This document shows positions 39,395-48,828 of a DNA stretch of 64,000 nt, piece after piece. Every line of letters starts with the position of its first letter. The stretch's first letter is position 1. The translations under genes and the position numbers were made by a program. A model generated the notes under the pieces. The model searched no databases. It had not been told where the DNA came from and saw only the letters and a list, made by a program, of their open reading frames with translations. Source of the stretch: Methylocystis rosea (lineage in GTDB: Bacteria; Pseudomonadota; Alphaproteobacteria; Rhizobiales; Beijerinckiaceae); contig NZ_CP034086.1 of assembly GCF_003855495.1 (NCBI RefSeq), positions 3,013,501-3,077,500 of the forward strand, read 5' to 3'.

Positions 39395-42300
39395 TCAGCC
39401 CCCGCTTTGTTGCGCGGAAGCTGACTCTGGCGTGCGGCAAAAGAACGCGTAAAGGGCCGGCAGAACGACGAGAGTGAGAAGCGTGGCGCTGATCAGGCCG
39501 CCGATGACGACCGTCGCGATCGGCTTTTGCACTTCGGCGCCGGTGCTCGTGGCAAGCGCCATCGGCAGAAATCCGAGCGAGGCGACGAGGGCCGTCATCA
39601 CGACAGGGCGCAGTCGCGTCATCGCGCCTTTGAAGATCGCCTGACGTTCGGCCATGCCGCCTGCGATCAACTGCGAAATATAGGTGCGCATGACGAGGCC
39701 GTTCAGCACAGCGACGCCCGAAAGCGCGATGAAGCCGACCGCGGCCGAGACCGACATGGGCATGCCGCGCAGCCACAGCGCGGCGACGCCGCCGGAAAGC
39801 GCCAGCGGCACCGCGGTGAACACCAGCAGCGCGTCGCGCGCCGAGCCGAGCGAGGAGTAGAGCAGCAGAAGAATGAGGAAAAAGCAGATCGGCACGACGA
39901 ACAGCAAACGCGCGCGCGCCGCCGCGAGATTCTCAAACTGGCCGCCCCATGCAATCCAGTAGCCGGGCGGCAGGATAACTTTCGACTCGATTTTCGCCCG
40001 CGCCTCATCGACGACGGACGCAATGTCGCGTCCGCGCACATTGGCGGTGACCACGACGCGGCGATGGCCGTTTTCCCGCGAAATTTGGTTCTGCCCATCC
40101 ACAATTGAAAATTTCGCCACCTGCTTCAGCAGCACGACCGGCGCGTTGTCGTTCGTCGCTCCGGGAAGCGCGACGGGAATGGACTCCAACGCCTGCGCGT
40201 CCTCGCGCAAATTGTCCTGCAGCCGGACGACAATCGGGAAGCGGCGATCGCCCTCGAACACCACTCCAGCCCTTTGTCCGCCGATCGCCGCGCCGATCAC
40301 GTCCTGCACGGCGGCGACGCTGAGGCCAAGCCGCGCGATCGCGCCCTTGTTGACGGCGACATCGAGGATCGGCAATCCGGCCACTTGTTCGACCTTGACG
40401 TCGCTCGCGCCCTTGATCGAATTGAGAATGCCGGCGATTTGGTTGGCCGCCTTCAACGTGACGTTAAAGTCTTCGCCAAACACTTTTACGGCGATGTCGC
40501 CGCGCACGCCGGCGAGCAATTCGTTGAAGCGCAATTGAATGGGCTGCGAGAACTCATAGGCGTTGCCCGGCAGTTGCGCGAGCCGCGCCTCCAATTTTTG
40601 AATCAGCGCCGCCTTGTCGAGGCCTGGGTTGGGCCATTTGTCGCGCGGCTTCAACATGATGAACGTGTCGGTCAGGTTCGGCGGCATGGGATCGGTGGCG
40701 ATCTCGGCCGTGCCGGTCTTGGAGAAGACATAGTCGACTTCGGGAAAACTGCGTAGCGCGCTCTCGATCTCGAACTGCATCGCCTGCGACTGCGTCAGCG
40801 ACGCGCTGGGAATTCGGTTCGCCTGCATTGCGAGGTTTTTTTCATCGAGCGTCGGCACGAACTCTTCGCCCAGCGTCAAGTAGAGAAGCGCCGCGAAGAC
40901 GAAGGCGCCCGCGCCCAGCGCGATCGGCTTCAAAGGCGCGGCCATCGCCCATTTCAAAATGGGTTCATATGCGCGCTTGAGGGCGCTCACGACGACGTTT
41001 TCGGTTTCGCGCACGCGACCTGAAAGCGCAATGGCGATCATCGCCGGAAAGAACGTCAGCGACAGGACGAACTCGGAGGCGAGCGCCATGATGACGGTCA
41101 TCGCCATCGGATGGAACATTTTGCCTTCGACCCCAGAAAAGGTCAGGATCGGCACATAGACGAGGATGATGATCGCCTGGCCGTAGACGGTCGGCCGCCG
41201 CATTTCGACCGCCGAGTCGATCACGGTCGTCAGCCGTTCTTCCAGCGTGAGCGCGCGGCCCAAGGCGCTCTGACGCTGCGAAAGACGGCGCAAGCAGTTC
41301 TCGGTGACAATGATGGCCCCGTCGGCGATCAATCCGAAATCGAGCGCGCCGAGACTCATCAGATTAGCGCTGATCTTTCCGACATGCATGCCGATGCCGA
41401 GCAGCAGCATCGTCAGCGGTATGACCATCGCCGTCACGAGCGCCGCGCGAAAATTGTCGAGCATGACAAAGAGCACGAGGATGACGAGCGCGGCGCCCTC
41501 AACAAGATTCAGGGCGACCGTTTTGATCGTGGCGTTGACGAGCACGGTGCGGTTCAAGATCGTGCGCACTTCGACGCCAGGCGGCAGCAGCCGCCGGATT
41601 TCGTTCATCTTCGCATTGACGGCGCTCGACACTTCACGACTGTTCGCGCCGATCAGCATCAGCGCGGTGCCGATCACCACCTCTTCGCCGTTCATGCTGG
41701 CGCTGCCCACGCGCAGCTCGCGTCCGACGCCCACCTCCGCGATATCCTCGACGCGCACGGGGGTGCCGCCTCTCGTCGACACGACGACCTTGGCGATGTC
41801 GTCCATGGACTCGAGCCGCCCCGGACTGCGCACGACGAGGCCCTCGCCGTTGCGCTCGACGTAGCCTGCGCCGCGGCTGATGTTATTGCGCTCGATAATG
41901 CCCGCGAGATCGGCGAAGGACAGTCCGAGAGCGAAGATTTTCGCGGGGTCGGGCTGAACGTGATATTCCTTGACGTAGCCACCAAGCGAGTCGACGCCGG
42001 CGACTCCGGGCACGGTGCGCAACAACGGCCTGATGATCCAATCTTGCACCGTCCGCAGATACGCGGTCATTTCGACCAAGTTGCGAAGTCTCTGCCCCTC
42101 CGGCGTCAGATAATCGCCATTGCTCTGCCAGCCCGGCTTTCCGTCCGGCGCCGGTTCATCCCCGCCTCGCGGCGCGTAGGCGACCGACCACATGTAGATC
42201 TCTGACAGTCCGGTGGCGACCGGGCCCATATGCGACTCGACGGCGGGTGGAAAATACTCCTTGGCGAGCGTGAGCCGTTCACCGACCTGTTGGCGGGCGA

Positions 42301-42613
42301 AATAAATATCGACGCTGTCGCCGAAGACGGCGGTCACCTGGGCGAAGCCGTTGCGGGAAAGCGAGCGGGTATATTCGAGCCCAGGTATTCCCGCGATGGC
42401 GTTCTCGATCGGATAGGTGACCTGTTTTTCGATCTCGAAGGCGGAAAGCGCCGGTCCGAAGGCGTTGATCTGAACTTGGTTATTCGTGATGTCCGGCACC
42501 GCGTCGATCGGCAATCGCACGAGCGACCAGACGCCAAGCGGCACGGCGAGCGCCGTCAACAACACCACGAGCCACCGGCTTCGGACCGAGAAGGCGATGA
42601 GATTCTTGATCAT
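39395..42613 (-). CDS. Heavy-metal RND efflux pump (CzcA/CusA family)
   Basis: 1072-residue inner-membrane proton/metal antiporter of the HME-RND class. About 12 transmembrane helices flank two large periplasmic loops. The diagnostic helix-4 motif DFGLIADGAIIVTEN carries the Asp-Asp-Glu proton-relay set at the CzcA spacing. The opening VRSRWLVVLLTALAVPLGVW and LPIDAVPDITNNQVQIN are typical of CzcA/CnrA/CusA; the metal cannot be assigned, though divalent Co/Zn/Cd/Ni types carry this DFG motif. The CusA Met-triad region was not evident. The start is taken at the ATG giving MIKNLIAF; a TTG three codons earlier is possible. Order czcB-czcA-tolC. Confidence 0.93.
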   Translation of the reverse strand: MIKNLIAFSVRSRWLVVLLTALAVPLGVWSLVRLPIDAVPDITNNQVQINAFGPALSAFEIEKQVTYPIENAIAGIPGLEYTRSLSRNGFAQVTAVFGDSVDIYFARQQVGERLTLAKEYFPPAVESHMGPVATGLSEIYMWSVAYAPRGGDEPAPDGKPGWQSNGDYLTPEGQRLRNLVEMTAYLRTVQDWIIRPLLRTVPGVAGVDSLGGYVKEYHVQPDPAKIFALGLSFADLAGIIERNNISRGAGYVERNGEGLVVRSPGRLESMDDIAKVVVSTRGGTPVRVEDIAEVGVGRELRVGSASMNGEEVVIGTALMLIGANSREVSSAVNAKMNEIRRLLPPGVEVRTILNRTVLVNATIKTVALNLVEGAALVILVLFVMLDNFRAALVTAMVIPLTMLLLGIGMHVGKISANLMSLGALDFGLIADGAIIVTENCLRRLSQRQSALGRALTLEERLTTVIDSAVEMRRPTVYGQAIIILVYVPILTFSGVEGKMFHPMAMTVIMALASEFVLSLTFFPAMIAIALSGRVRETENVVVSALKRAYEPILKWAMAAPLKPIALGAGAFVFAALLYLTLGEEFVPTLDEKNLAMQANRIPSASLTQSQAMQFEIESALRSFPEVDYVFSKTGTAEIATDPMPPNLTDTFIMLKPRDKWPNPGLDKAALIQKLEARLAQLPGNAYEFSQPIQLRFNELLAGVRGDIAVKVFGEDFNVTLKAANQIAGILNSIKGASDVKVEQVAGLPILDVAVNKGAIARLGLSVAAVQDVIGAAIGGQRAGVVFEGDRRFPIVVRLQDNLREDAQALESIPVALPGATNDNAPVVLLKQVAKFSIVDGQNQISRENGHRRVVVTANVRGRDIASVVDEARAKIESKVILPPGYWIAWGGQFENLAAARARLLFVVPICFFLILLLLYSSLGSARDALLVFTAVPLALSGGVAALWLRGMPMSVSAAVGFIALSGVAVLNGLVMRTYISQLIAGGMAERQAIFKGAMTRLRPVVMTALVASLGFLPMALATSTGAEVQKPIATVVIGGLISATLLTLVVLPALYAFFCRTPESASAQQSGG

Positions 42614-42695
42614 CGACGGCAACTGGCGGTCGAAGGCGCAATTGCGGCGCCCGGTCGAAGCGATGGAGACGAGAACAAGAGGCCGTCCGCGCGCA

Positions 42696-43895
42696 TCATT
42701 CCTCCGGGATGCTCCGCTTGCCGAGCTCCGCCTTCAGCAGAAAGACGTTAGAAACGGCGATCTCCTCTCCTTCTTTCAGGCCGTCGACGACCTCGACCGA
42801 GTCATCATCGCCACGTCCCAACTCGATTTCGCGCTTGATAAAGCCAGCGGAAGTCCGAACGAAGACATTGGGCTTGCCGTCGACGATCATTATCGCGGAG
42901 CGCGGAATCTCGAGCTTCACCCGGGTCTCCTTGAGCGCGATATCGGCCTCCAGCAGGCTGCCCGGGCGCAGCGCGAAATCGGGATTCGCAAAGCGCGCCA
43001 GGACTTGGCCCGAACGCGTCTCGCGCGTGATCAGCGCGTTGACATAAGTGATCTTGCCTTCGAATCCGCGACCTTCCGCATTTTGCAGCCGAACCTCCTG
43101 GCCCTCGCGCAACAGGCCAAGATCGGCGGCAGGCACCGCAAGTTCGACCTCTACGACAGAGAGATCCGCGATGACGTAGAGTTCCTTCGCCTGACCTTCC
43201 CCGCCGACTGGCTGGCCGACGCTGACCAGACGCTCGATGACGCGCCCGGAGATCGGCGCGTGGATCTCCTTGCGGCGAAGGTCCGCAATCGCCTGGGAGG
43301 GCAGGGCGGAGATCTCCTGCTCGCTCATGTCCAGCGCGGCGAGTTTCTGCCGTGCAAGATCGAGCTTCACTTTGGATTCCATGAAGACCGCTTTGGCCTT
43401 CAGAAACAGCTGCTCCGCAGTGATTTTCTTCTCGAACAGTCCTTTTTCGCGTTGAAAAAGCACATTCTGCAGATCGAAATTCGCCGATGCGGCGAGATAC
43501 TCGCTTTTTGCTTCGGCCACTTCGCGGGAGTCGATAATCGCGATGGTTTCGCCGCGCGCGACCTGGTCTCCTAGACGCTTGCGCAGCTCTTCGATGACGC
43601 CTGCGACCTTGGCGGCGACGCGCGCGATTTTGTCCGGATCGGGCTTCACGGCCGCAGGCGCCGTGATCCGCCGCGTAATGACGCCAGGGCCGACCGTCGC
43701 CATCGCGATCTTGGACGTTTCGATCTGAGCGGCGGAAAGCCGGACTTCGCCGTCGGCGGACTCGGGCGGAATCGTCTCGCTTTGGCGGTCAGGCGCGACG
43801 CGGCTGCGCATGGCGCCAAAGAGCGACGGCAGCGCGGCGCCAATCGCCAGGCTCGCGAGAACGGCAAGAACCAGAACGGACCTATAACGGGTCAT
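42696..43895 (-). CDS. RND efflux periplasmic adaptor (CzcB family)
   Basis: 399-residue membrane-fusion protein. An N-terminal anchor or signal (MTRYRSVLVLAVLASLAIGA) is followed by a lipoyl-like half (ITAPAAVKPDPDKIARVAAK), a helical hairpin (about residues 120-210), the second lipoyl half (RRKEIHAPISGRVIERLVSV) and beta-barrel domains (EVELAVPAADLGLLREGQEV). It bridges the RND pump and the outer-membrane channel. No N-terminal His-rich metal-binding extension is seen. The start is uncertain: SD-like GGAG is 14 bases upstream of this ATG. It heads the efflux operon; no metalloregulator is adjacent. Confidence 0.9.
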   Translation of the reverse strand: MTRYRSVLVLAVLASLAIGAALPSLFGAMRSRVAPDRQSETIPPESADGEVRLSAAQIETSKIAMATVGPGVITRRITAPAAVKPDPDKIARVAAKVAGVIEELRKRLGDQVARGETIAIIDSREVAEAKSEYLAASANFDLQNVLFQREKGLFEKKITAEQLFLKAKAVFMESKVKLDLARQKLAALDMSEQEISALPSQAIADLRRKEIHAPISGRVIERLVSVGQPVGGEGQAKELYVIADLSVVEVELAVPAADLGLLREGQEVRLQNAEGRGFEGKITYVNALITRETRSGQVLARFANPDFALRPGSLLEADIALKETRVKLEIPRSAIMIVDGKPNVFVRTSAGFIKREIELGRGDDDSVEVVDGLKEGEEIAVSNVFLLKAELGKRSIPEE

Positions 43896-44108
43896 GATGG
43901 CGAAGTCAGCTCCGTCACGATCGGTCTGCAGGGGCGTAGCATTGGCGCGCCGCTCGAGCCATTGGCCGCCGCGGCGCAAGGGGGATATCGCGCGTCGGCG
44001 TTGATTCATTTTTCTTTAAAGGAGTTGGCGGGCTTGGTCCATGCGGCGGCTCGCGGCTGTTTCGCACATGCAGCAGTTTTTAAAAGGAAAAGCTCGGCCA
44101 CGACCCAA

Positions 44109-45419
44109 TCATGAATCGCCGCGCTCTTTGCGCAGTCGATCCCAATAGTCGATGCGTTTGGCGATCTCGCGCTCGAATCCGCGCTCGACCGGTTTGTAAA
44201 ACTTCTGCCGCGAGAGCGAATCAGGCCAGTAATTCTGGCCCGAGAAGGCCTCGGGCGAATCATGGTCATATTCGTAGTTCGCGCCATAGCCCTCTTCGCG
44301 CATCATTTTCGTCGGCGCGTTGAGGATGACCTTCGGCGGCATCAGCGAGCCTTTCTCCTCCGCGACGCGCTGCGCGCGCTTGAAGGCGACATAGGCGGCG
44401 TTGGATTTGGGCGCGGTCGCCACATAGATCACCGCCTGCGCCAGCGCGAGTTCGCCCTCGGGGCTGCCGAGGAAATCATAGGCGTCCTTGGCGGCGTTGG
44501 CGACGACGAGCGCTTGCGGATCGGCCAGGCCGATGTCTTCGACCGCCATGCGCACGATGCGGCGTGCGAGAAACAGCGGATCCTCGCCGGCGGCGAGCAT
44601 GCGCGCGAGATAGTAGAGCGCGGCGTCGGGATCCGAACCGCGGACGCATTTATGCAATGCGCTGATGAGATTGTAGTGGCCTTCCTGCGCCTTGTCGTAG
44701 ATCGGCGCGCGGCGCTGCACGACGTCGACGAGCCCCGTCCGATCGAAGATCTCGCCGGGCTTTGCCGCGCGCCAGATTTCCTCGGCGAGCGTCAACGCCG
44801 CGCGGCCATCGCCGTCGGCCATGCCGACCAGCGCTTCGCGCGCGTCCGCTTCGAGCGGCAATGGTTTGGCTTCGGCGTTTTCGGCGCGTTTGAGCAGCTG
44901 TTCGATCGCCGCTTCGTCGAGCGCCTTGAAGGTCATGACGCGGGCGCGCGAAAGCAGCGCGGCGTTGAGTTCAAAGGATGGGTTTTCGGTCGTTGCGCCG
45001 ATGAGCGTGATCGTGCCGTCTTCCATCACCGGCAGGAAGGAATCCTGCTGGGCGCGATTGAAACGGTGAATCTCGTCGACGAAGAGCAAGGTCCCCTGGC
45101 CGGCCGCGCGTCTGGCGCGCGCCGCCTCGAAGGTCTTCTTCAAATCGGCGACGCCCGAAAAGATCGCCGAAATCTGCACGAAGGCGAGCTTGGTCTCATG
45201 CGCGAGAAGCCGCGCGACCGTGGTTTTGCCGGTGCCGGGCGGACCCCAGAAGACGAGCGAACCGAGCGCGCCGGCGCGGACGAGCCGCGTCAGCGCGCCC
45301 TCGGGTCCAAGCAGGTGATCCTGTCCCGCCACCTCATCGAGACGCGTCGGCCGCAATCGGTCGGCGAGCGGACGCGGCGCGTCTTCTTCGAGCTTCGCGG
45401 CTTGGAACAGATCGGACAT
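44109..45419 (-). CDS. rarA: Replication-associated recombination protein A (RarA/MgsA)
   Basis: 436-residue AAA+ ATPase acting at stalled replication forks. Walker A GPPGTGKTTVARLLA, Walker B LLFVDEIHRFNRAQQD, sensor IGATTENPSFELNAALLSR; the C-terminal tetramerisation region has ALHKCVRGSDPDAALYYLARM and the family C-terminus SGQNYWPDSLSRQKFYKP. Length is standard (E. coli 447). ATG 45419 is used; a GTG two codons upstream is an alternative. It is single and divergent from the ParA-like gene. Confidence 0.95.
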   Translation of the reverse strand: MSDLFQAAKLEEDAPRPLADRLRPTRLDEVAGQDHLLGPEGALTRLVRAGALGSLVFWGPPGTGKTTVARLLAHETKLAFVQISAIFSGVADLKKTFEAARARRAAGQGTLLFVDEIHRFNRAQQDSFLPVMEDGTITLIGATTENPSFELNAALLSRARVMTFKALDEAAIEQLLKRAENAEAKPLPLEADAREALVGMADGDGRAALTLAEEIWRAAKPGEIFDRTGLVDVVQRRAPIYDKAQEGHYNLISALHKCVRGSDPDAALYYLARMLAAGEDPLFLARRIVRMAVEDIGLADPQALVVANAAKDAYDFLGSPEGELALAQAVIYVATAPKSNAAYVAFKRAQRVAEEKGSLMPPKVILNAPTKMMREEGYGANYEYDHDSPEAFSGQNYWPDSLSRQKFYKPVERGFEREIAKRIDYWDRLRKERGDS

Positions 45420-45599
45420 GGTCACTGATTAACATAGCGGGGCGGCTCGCTCGCGAGAATCTCTGGAGCCGAAGAAAAAGGGAGCGCGGCGGAACGTGCG
45501 CCGTGGTGAAGCGAACGCTCCCAGCCCCGAGTTTGATGATCAGTCATCGCAGCATCGACGAGTGTCCTGATCAGAGTCTCGACTACTAAAGCGGAGCCG

Positions 45600-45615
45600 T
45601 TAACCCTCGATTAAC
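45600..45615 (+). promoter_or_regulatory. Perfect CtrA-type box upstream of the ParA-like gene
   Basis: TTAA (45600-45603), CCCTCGA, TTAAC (45611-45615): an exact match to the CtrA consensus TTAA-N7-TTAAC, 108 bp before the ParA-like start. CtrA is the alphaproteobacterial cell-cycle master regulator. The whole 303-bp gap 45420-45722 is otherwise without a gene; its centre is AT-rich compared with its surroundings. Confidence 0.65.
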
Positions 45616-45722
45616 CTTGCCGCAAGTATTACGATTCAGTGAATGAATTCGGGGCTGGGATCTCATTCGTTAAGCTTCGCGTGCACAGCGTCGACATCAA
45701 CCAAAAAACTGGACCGTCGCAC

Positions 45723-46406
45723 ATGCGCAAAATCGCTTTCGTCACCCAGAAGGGCGGCGCCGGCAAGAGCACGCTCGCCAGCAGCGTCGCCGTCGCCGCG
45801 CGTCAGGCTGGGGAACGCGTATTCATCATCGATCTCGACCCGCTGCAAACACTGGTCAAATGGTCGCGCGCGCGCGGCGCCGCCGACATCCCGGTCGAAC
45901 ACGTGCCGCCGGCGAAGCTGAGCAAGGCGCTTGCCGCGCTCGCGGCAAAGGGCGTGACGCTCGCCATTATCGATGCGCCAGGCCAGGAGGGCGACTATCT
46001 TTCGGCGGCCGTGCGCGCCGCCGATCTTTGCGTCATTCCGGCGCGCCCCAACGCCTTCGATCTGTGGGCGTCGGAAGCAACGCGCATGCGCGTGAAGGAG
46101 AAAGGCAAGGACTACGCCTTTCTGCTCAACCAATGTCCGCCGGCGCAACAGAGCGCGCGCGTCGAACTCGGGGCCAAGGCGTTGCAGGCCATGGGCGGTC
46201 TTCTCGCGCCGCTCGTTTCATCGCGCGTCGATTATCAGGAAGCCGCGAGGCTCGGGCAAGGGGTCGGCGAATATAACCCCGACGGCGTCGCGGCGGAGGA
46301 GATGCGGGAGCTTTGGGCCTCGATCAAGCGCAGATTGAAAAAGCCGGCGAACGCCGCCAAGACGGCGTCAGCGAAGCCGACGAAGGCGATCAGGAACGCC
46401 GCCTGA
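45723..46406 (+). CDS. ParA/MinD-family ATPase, orphan
   Basis: 227 residues. The deviant Walker A is FVTQKGGAGKSTLAS (signature Lys in KGGxGKS), Walker A' FIIDLDPLQT and Walker B LAIIDAPGQEG; the C-terminus is Lys/Ala-rich (KKPANAAKTASAKPTKA), perhaps for non-specific DNA binding. No ParB, MinC or RepB partner is adjacent, so this is an orphan partition-like ATPase. ATG 45723 is preferred because it puts the P-loop at residue about 10, as in the family; the extension from 45639 is unlikely. A consensus CtrA box upstream suggests cell-cycle control. Confidence 0.85.
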   Translation: MRKIAFVTQKGGAGKSTLASSVAVAARQAGERVFIIDLDPLQTLVKWSRARGAADIPVEHVPPAKLSKALAALAAKGVTLAIIDAPGQEGDYLSAAVRAADLCVIPARPNAFDLWASEATRMRVKEKGKDYAFLLNQCPPAQQSARVELGAKALQAMGGLLAPLVSSRVDYQEAARLGQGVGEYNPDGVAAEEMRELWASIKRRLKKPANAAKTASAKPTKAIRNAA

Positions 46407-46463
46407 TCGTCATCGAGAGAATCGCGCGAGAGAACCGCGCAGCGCATGATCGGCGCGCTTGCG

Positions 46464-46931
46464 CTACCCGATCTCCACGATTCGCGCGCTGTGGTGGATG
46501 ACCTCCGCCTTGTCTCCGACGGACTTGCCCATCAGCGCCTTTGCGAGCGGCGCGACATAGGGAATGAGCCCCTTGGTCGGATCGGCTTCGTCTTCGCCGA
46601 CGAGCCGGAAGCTGCGGCGTTCGCCGTCCTCGAGTTCGACGACGACGCGATGGCCGAACCGCACATGCGAATGATCGGCGATCGCCCGGATGACTTCGGC
46701 GCTGGCGCGACGCGCAGACCAATAGCGCAGATCGCGCTGCGCCAGCGCGAGCGCGTGATTGTCTTCGCTCGCCGTCGCGCGGTCGATTTCCTTATGCAGG
46801 CGCGTAAGCTCGGCTTCAATCTGTTCGAGGCCTTCGGGCGTGACCAGATTGCGGTGCGGACTGACCGGCCGGTCAGGCAGGTCCTCGCGCGGATTGTCGT
46901 CGTCCTGTTCTTTCGTAAAAGCCGAACTCAT
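46464..46931 (-). CDS. GreA/GreB-family transcription factor
   Basis: 155 residues. An acidic disordered N-terminus of about 28 residues precedes a coiled coil (LVTPEGLEQIEAELTRLHKE... ALALAQRDLRYWSARRASAE) and a C-terminal FKBP-like Gre domain (HRVVVELEDGERRSFRLVGE, GLIPYVAPLAKALMGKSVGD). Gre factors rescue backtracked RNA polymerase. The variable coiled-coil tip means it could instead be a Gre-like regulator of the Rnk type. The canonical greA is probably elsewhere. It is convergent with the ParA-like gene. Confidence 0.8.
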   Translation of the reverse strand: MSSAFTKEQDDDNPREDLPDRPVSPHRNLVTPEGLEQIEAELTRLHKEIDRATASEDNHALALAQRDLRYWSARRASAEVIRAIADHSHVRFGHRVVVELEDGERRSFRLVGEDEADPTKGLIPYVAPLAKALMGKSVGDKAEVIHHSARIVEIG

Positions 46932-47100
46932 GCGCTTTTGACCTTTGGTTCGCCGCGCCGATGCGGCGAGCGTCCTTAACAAAAATAATCGGCCCAAGCG
47001 GGCCGTCGTGGGCATTAGAGCCGAGACGGGCGCGCTTGTCGAGAAATGGACGCCGCAATGCGACGATTCGCGCGCGCTTCCGAAGGCTTAGCTTGGCGGC

Positions 47101-47565
47101 TCAAAGGCCGAGATCGGAAAGCCCGGGATGATCGGGCGGACGCGGGCCCGCCGGCCAGCGATACTTCCGCTCGCTCTCGCTGATCGGCAGGTCGTTGATG
47201 CTGGCGAGTCTGAGCCGCATCAGGCCGTCCTCGTCGAATTCCCAATTCTCATTGCCATAAGCGCGGCGCCAACTGCCTAAGTCGTCATGAAATTCATAAG
47301 CGAAACGCACCGCGATCCGATTGTCGCGAAACGCCCAGATCTCCTTGATCAATCGATAGTCCAATTCGCTGCGCCATTTGCGGGTGAGAAAAGCGACGAT
47401 CTCGTCGCGGCCGACGAGAAATTCCGCGCGATTTCGCCAGCGGCTGTCGACCGTATAGGCAAGCGATACGCGCTCGGGGTCGCGCGTATTCCAGGCGTCC
47501 TCAGCGATGCGCACTTTCTGCGTGGCGGTTTCGAGCGTGAAGGGCGGCAGGGGCGGTCGCGACAC
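47101..47565 (-). CDS. NTF2-fold protein, DUF1348
   Basis: 154 residues. After [20 protein letters not shown] the fold shows [18 protein letters not shown] and [20 protein letters not shown], ending [20 protein letters not shown], all typical of DUF1348 proteins of the SnoaL/NTF2 superfamily, often annotated as nuclear transport factor 2 family. No catalytic role is established. GTG 47565 is chosen: GAGGAG lies five bases upstream and homologues start with this SRPPLPPF segment. It is followed upstream by acuI on the same strand. Confidence 0.85.
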   Translation of the reverse strand: MSRPPLPPFTLETATQKVRIAEDAWNTRDPERVSLAYTVDSRWRNRAEFLVGRDEIVAFLTRKWRSELDYRLIKEIWAFRDNRIAVRFAYEFHDDLGSWRRAYGNENWEFDEDGLMRLRLASINDLPISESERKYRWPAGPRPPDHPGLSDLGL

Positions 47566-47608
47566 GGACGCTCCTCGTCGTTTGAACGACGATCTTACCA
47601 TTTGCATC

Positions 47609-48610
47609 TTAGAGCGGAAGATGCCGGCCCATGTCGATGACGACGCGTCCGCGAATCGTTCCTCCAACGATCGAGCGGGCCCGATCCAGCGCCGCATCGA
47701 AGGGGATGATTTCGCTCATGGCGTCGATTGTAGAGGGATCGAGATCTCGCGCGATTCGGGTCCACGCCGCCCGCCGCAAGTCGATGCGCGGGCGCACGCT
47801 TTCGACGCCGAGCAGCGACACGCCGCGCAGAATGAAAGGCGCGACATTCGCCGGAAGCGCCATGCCGCCGACATTGCCGCAGGCGGCGACGGCCCCATCG
47901 AAGCGCGTCTGCGCAAGAAGATTGGCGAGAGTGACGCCGCCGACAGTGTCGACGCCGACGGCGAAGCGCTGCTTTTGCAGCGGCTTTCCGGGAGCGGACA
48001 ATTCGTCGCGGCCGATGATCTCGGACGCGCCGAGGCGTCTGAGATAGGCGTCTTGACTCGCCTGTCCGGTGACGGCGGCGACGCGCCAACCAGCCTTGGC
48101 GAGCAATGCGACGGCGAAAGAGCCGACTCCCCCCGTCGCGCCCGTCACCACCGCGAGTCCGTCGTCGGGCCGAGCGCCATGGCGCTCCAGCGCAAGCACG
48201 CAGAACATGGCGGTCAGTCCCGCGGTGCCGACCGTCATGGCGCGCGCCGGCGTCAGCGGCGGCGGCAGTTTCGCGAGCCAATCGCCCGATAGCCGCGCCT
48301 TTTCCGCAAAGCCTCCATAATGCGCTTCGCCTAGGCCGCACGCCGTCGCAACGACAATGTCGCCCGCCGCAAAATCCGGATGCGCGGAGCGCGTGACGCG
48401 GCCCGCGAAATCGACGCCTGGAATCATCGGGAAGCGACGCACCACCGGTCCGTCGCCGGTCACGGCGAGACCGTCCTTGTAGTTGATCGCCGAGAAAGCG
48501 ACGTCCACGTCGACATCGCCCTCCATCAGATCGCGCTCACGCATGACGACGTAATCGGCGTGTTGGCCGTGATCGTCTTTGTCGATGCGAATGGCCCTGA
48601 AGTCAGTCAT
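47609..48610 (-). CDS. acuI: Acrylyl-CoA reductase-type quinone oxidoreductase (AcuI/YhdH)
   Basis: 333-residue NADPH-dependent MDR-family reductase without the structural zinc site. [25 protein letters not shown] near residue 40 is the YhdH/AcuI signature, and the Rossmann glycine motif is [18 protein letters not shown]. AcuI reduces acryloyl-CoA to propionyl-CoA, detoxifying acrylate. Length matches (about 330). The NTF2-fold gene follows 43 bp downstream on the same strand, so they may be co-transcribed. Confidence 0.88.
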   Translation of the reverse strand: MTDFRAIRIDKDDHGQHADYVVMRERDLMEGDVDVDVAFSAINYKDGLAVTGDGPVVRRFPMIPGVDFAGRVTRSAHPDFAAGDIVVATACGLGEAHYGGFAEKARLSGDWLAKLPPPLTPARAMTVGTAGLTAMFCVLALERHGARPDDGLAVVTGATGGVGSFAVALLAKAGWRVAAVTGQASQDAYLRRLGASEIIGRDELSAPGKPLQKQRFAVGVDTVGGVTLANLLAQTRFDGAVAACGNVGGMALPANVAPFILRGVSLLGVESVRPRIDLRRAAWTRIARDLDPSTIDAMSEIIPFDAALDRARSIVGGTIRGRVVIDMGRHLPL

Positions 48611-48751
48611 GGGGCTGCGCCTCCGCCGTTGGCTGCGACAAACCAGCGCTTTTTAGCGGAGAAAAAAAGTCAAAAAAAGGAGAACATGAGGCCGTCATGG
48701 CCGTAAACCCATAAATTCTGACGGATCAACTATGCTGAATTGGGCAGCGCC

Positions 48752-48788
48752 AATAGTGCATAATATTTCTTGATGCAGTCGCACTATT
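48752..48788. promoter_or_regulatory. Inverted repeat upstream of mucR, possible operator
   Basis: AATAGTGC (48752-48759) and GCACTATT (48781-48788) form a perfect 8-bp inverted repeat separated by 21 bp of AT-rich sequence, 41 bp before the mucR start. MucR/Ros proteins bind AT-rich promoter DNA and repress their own genes, so this could be the autoregulatory site. Confidence 0.5.
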
Positions 48789-48828
48789 CTGTTAGTCAGT
48801 CAACAAGTAACGGCAGAGCGACGATTCT

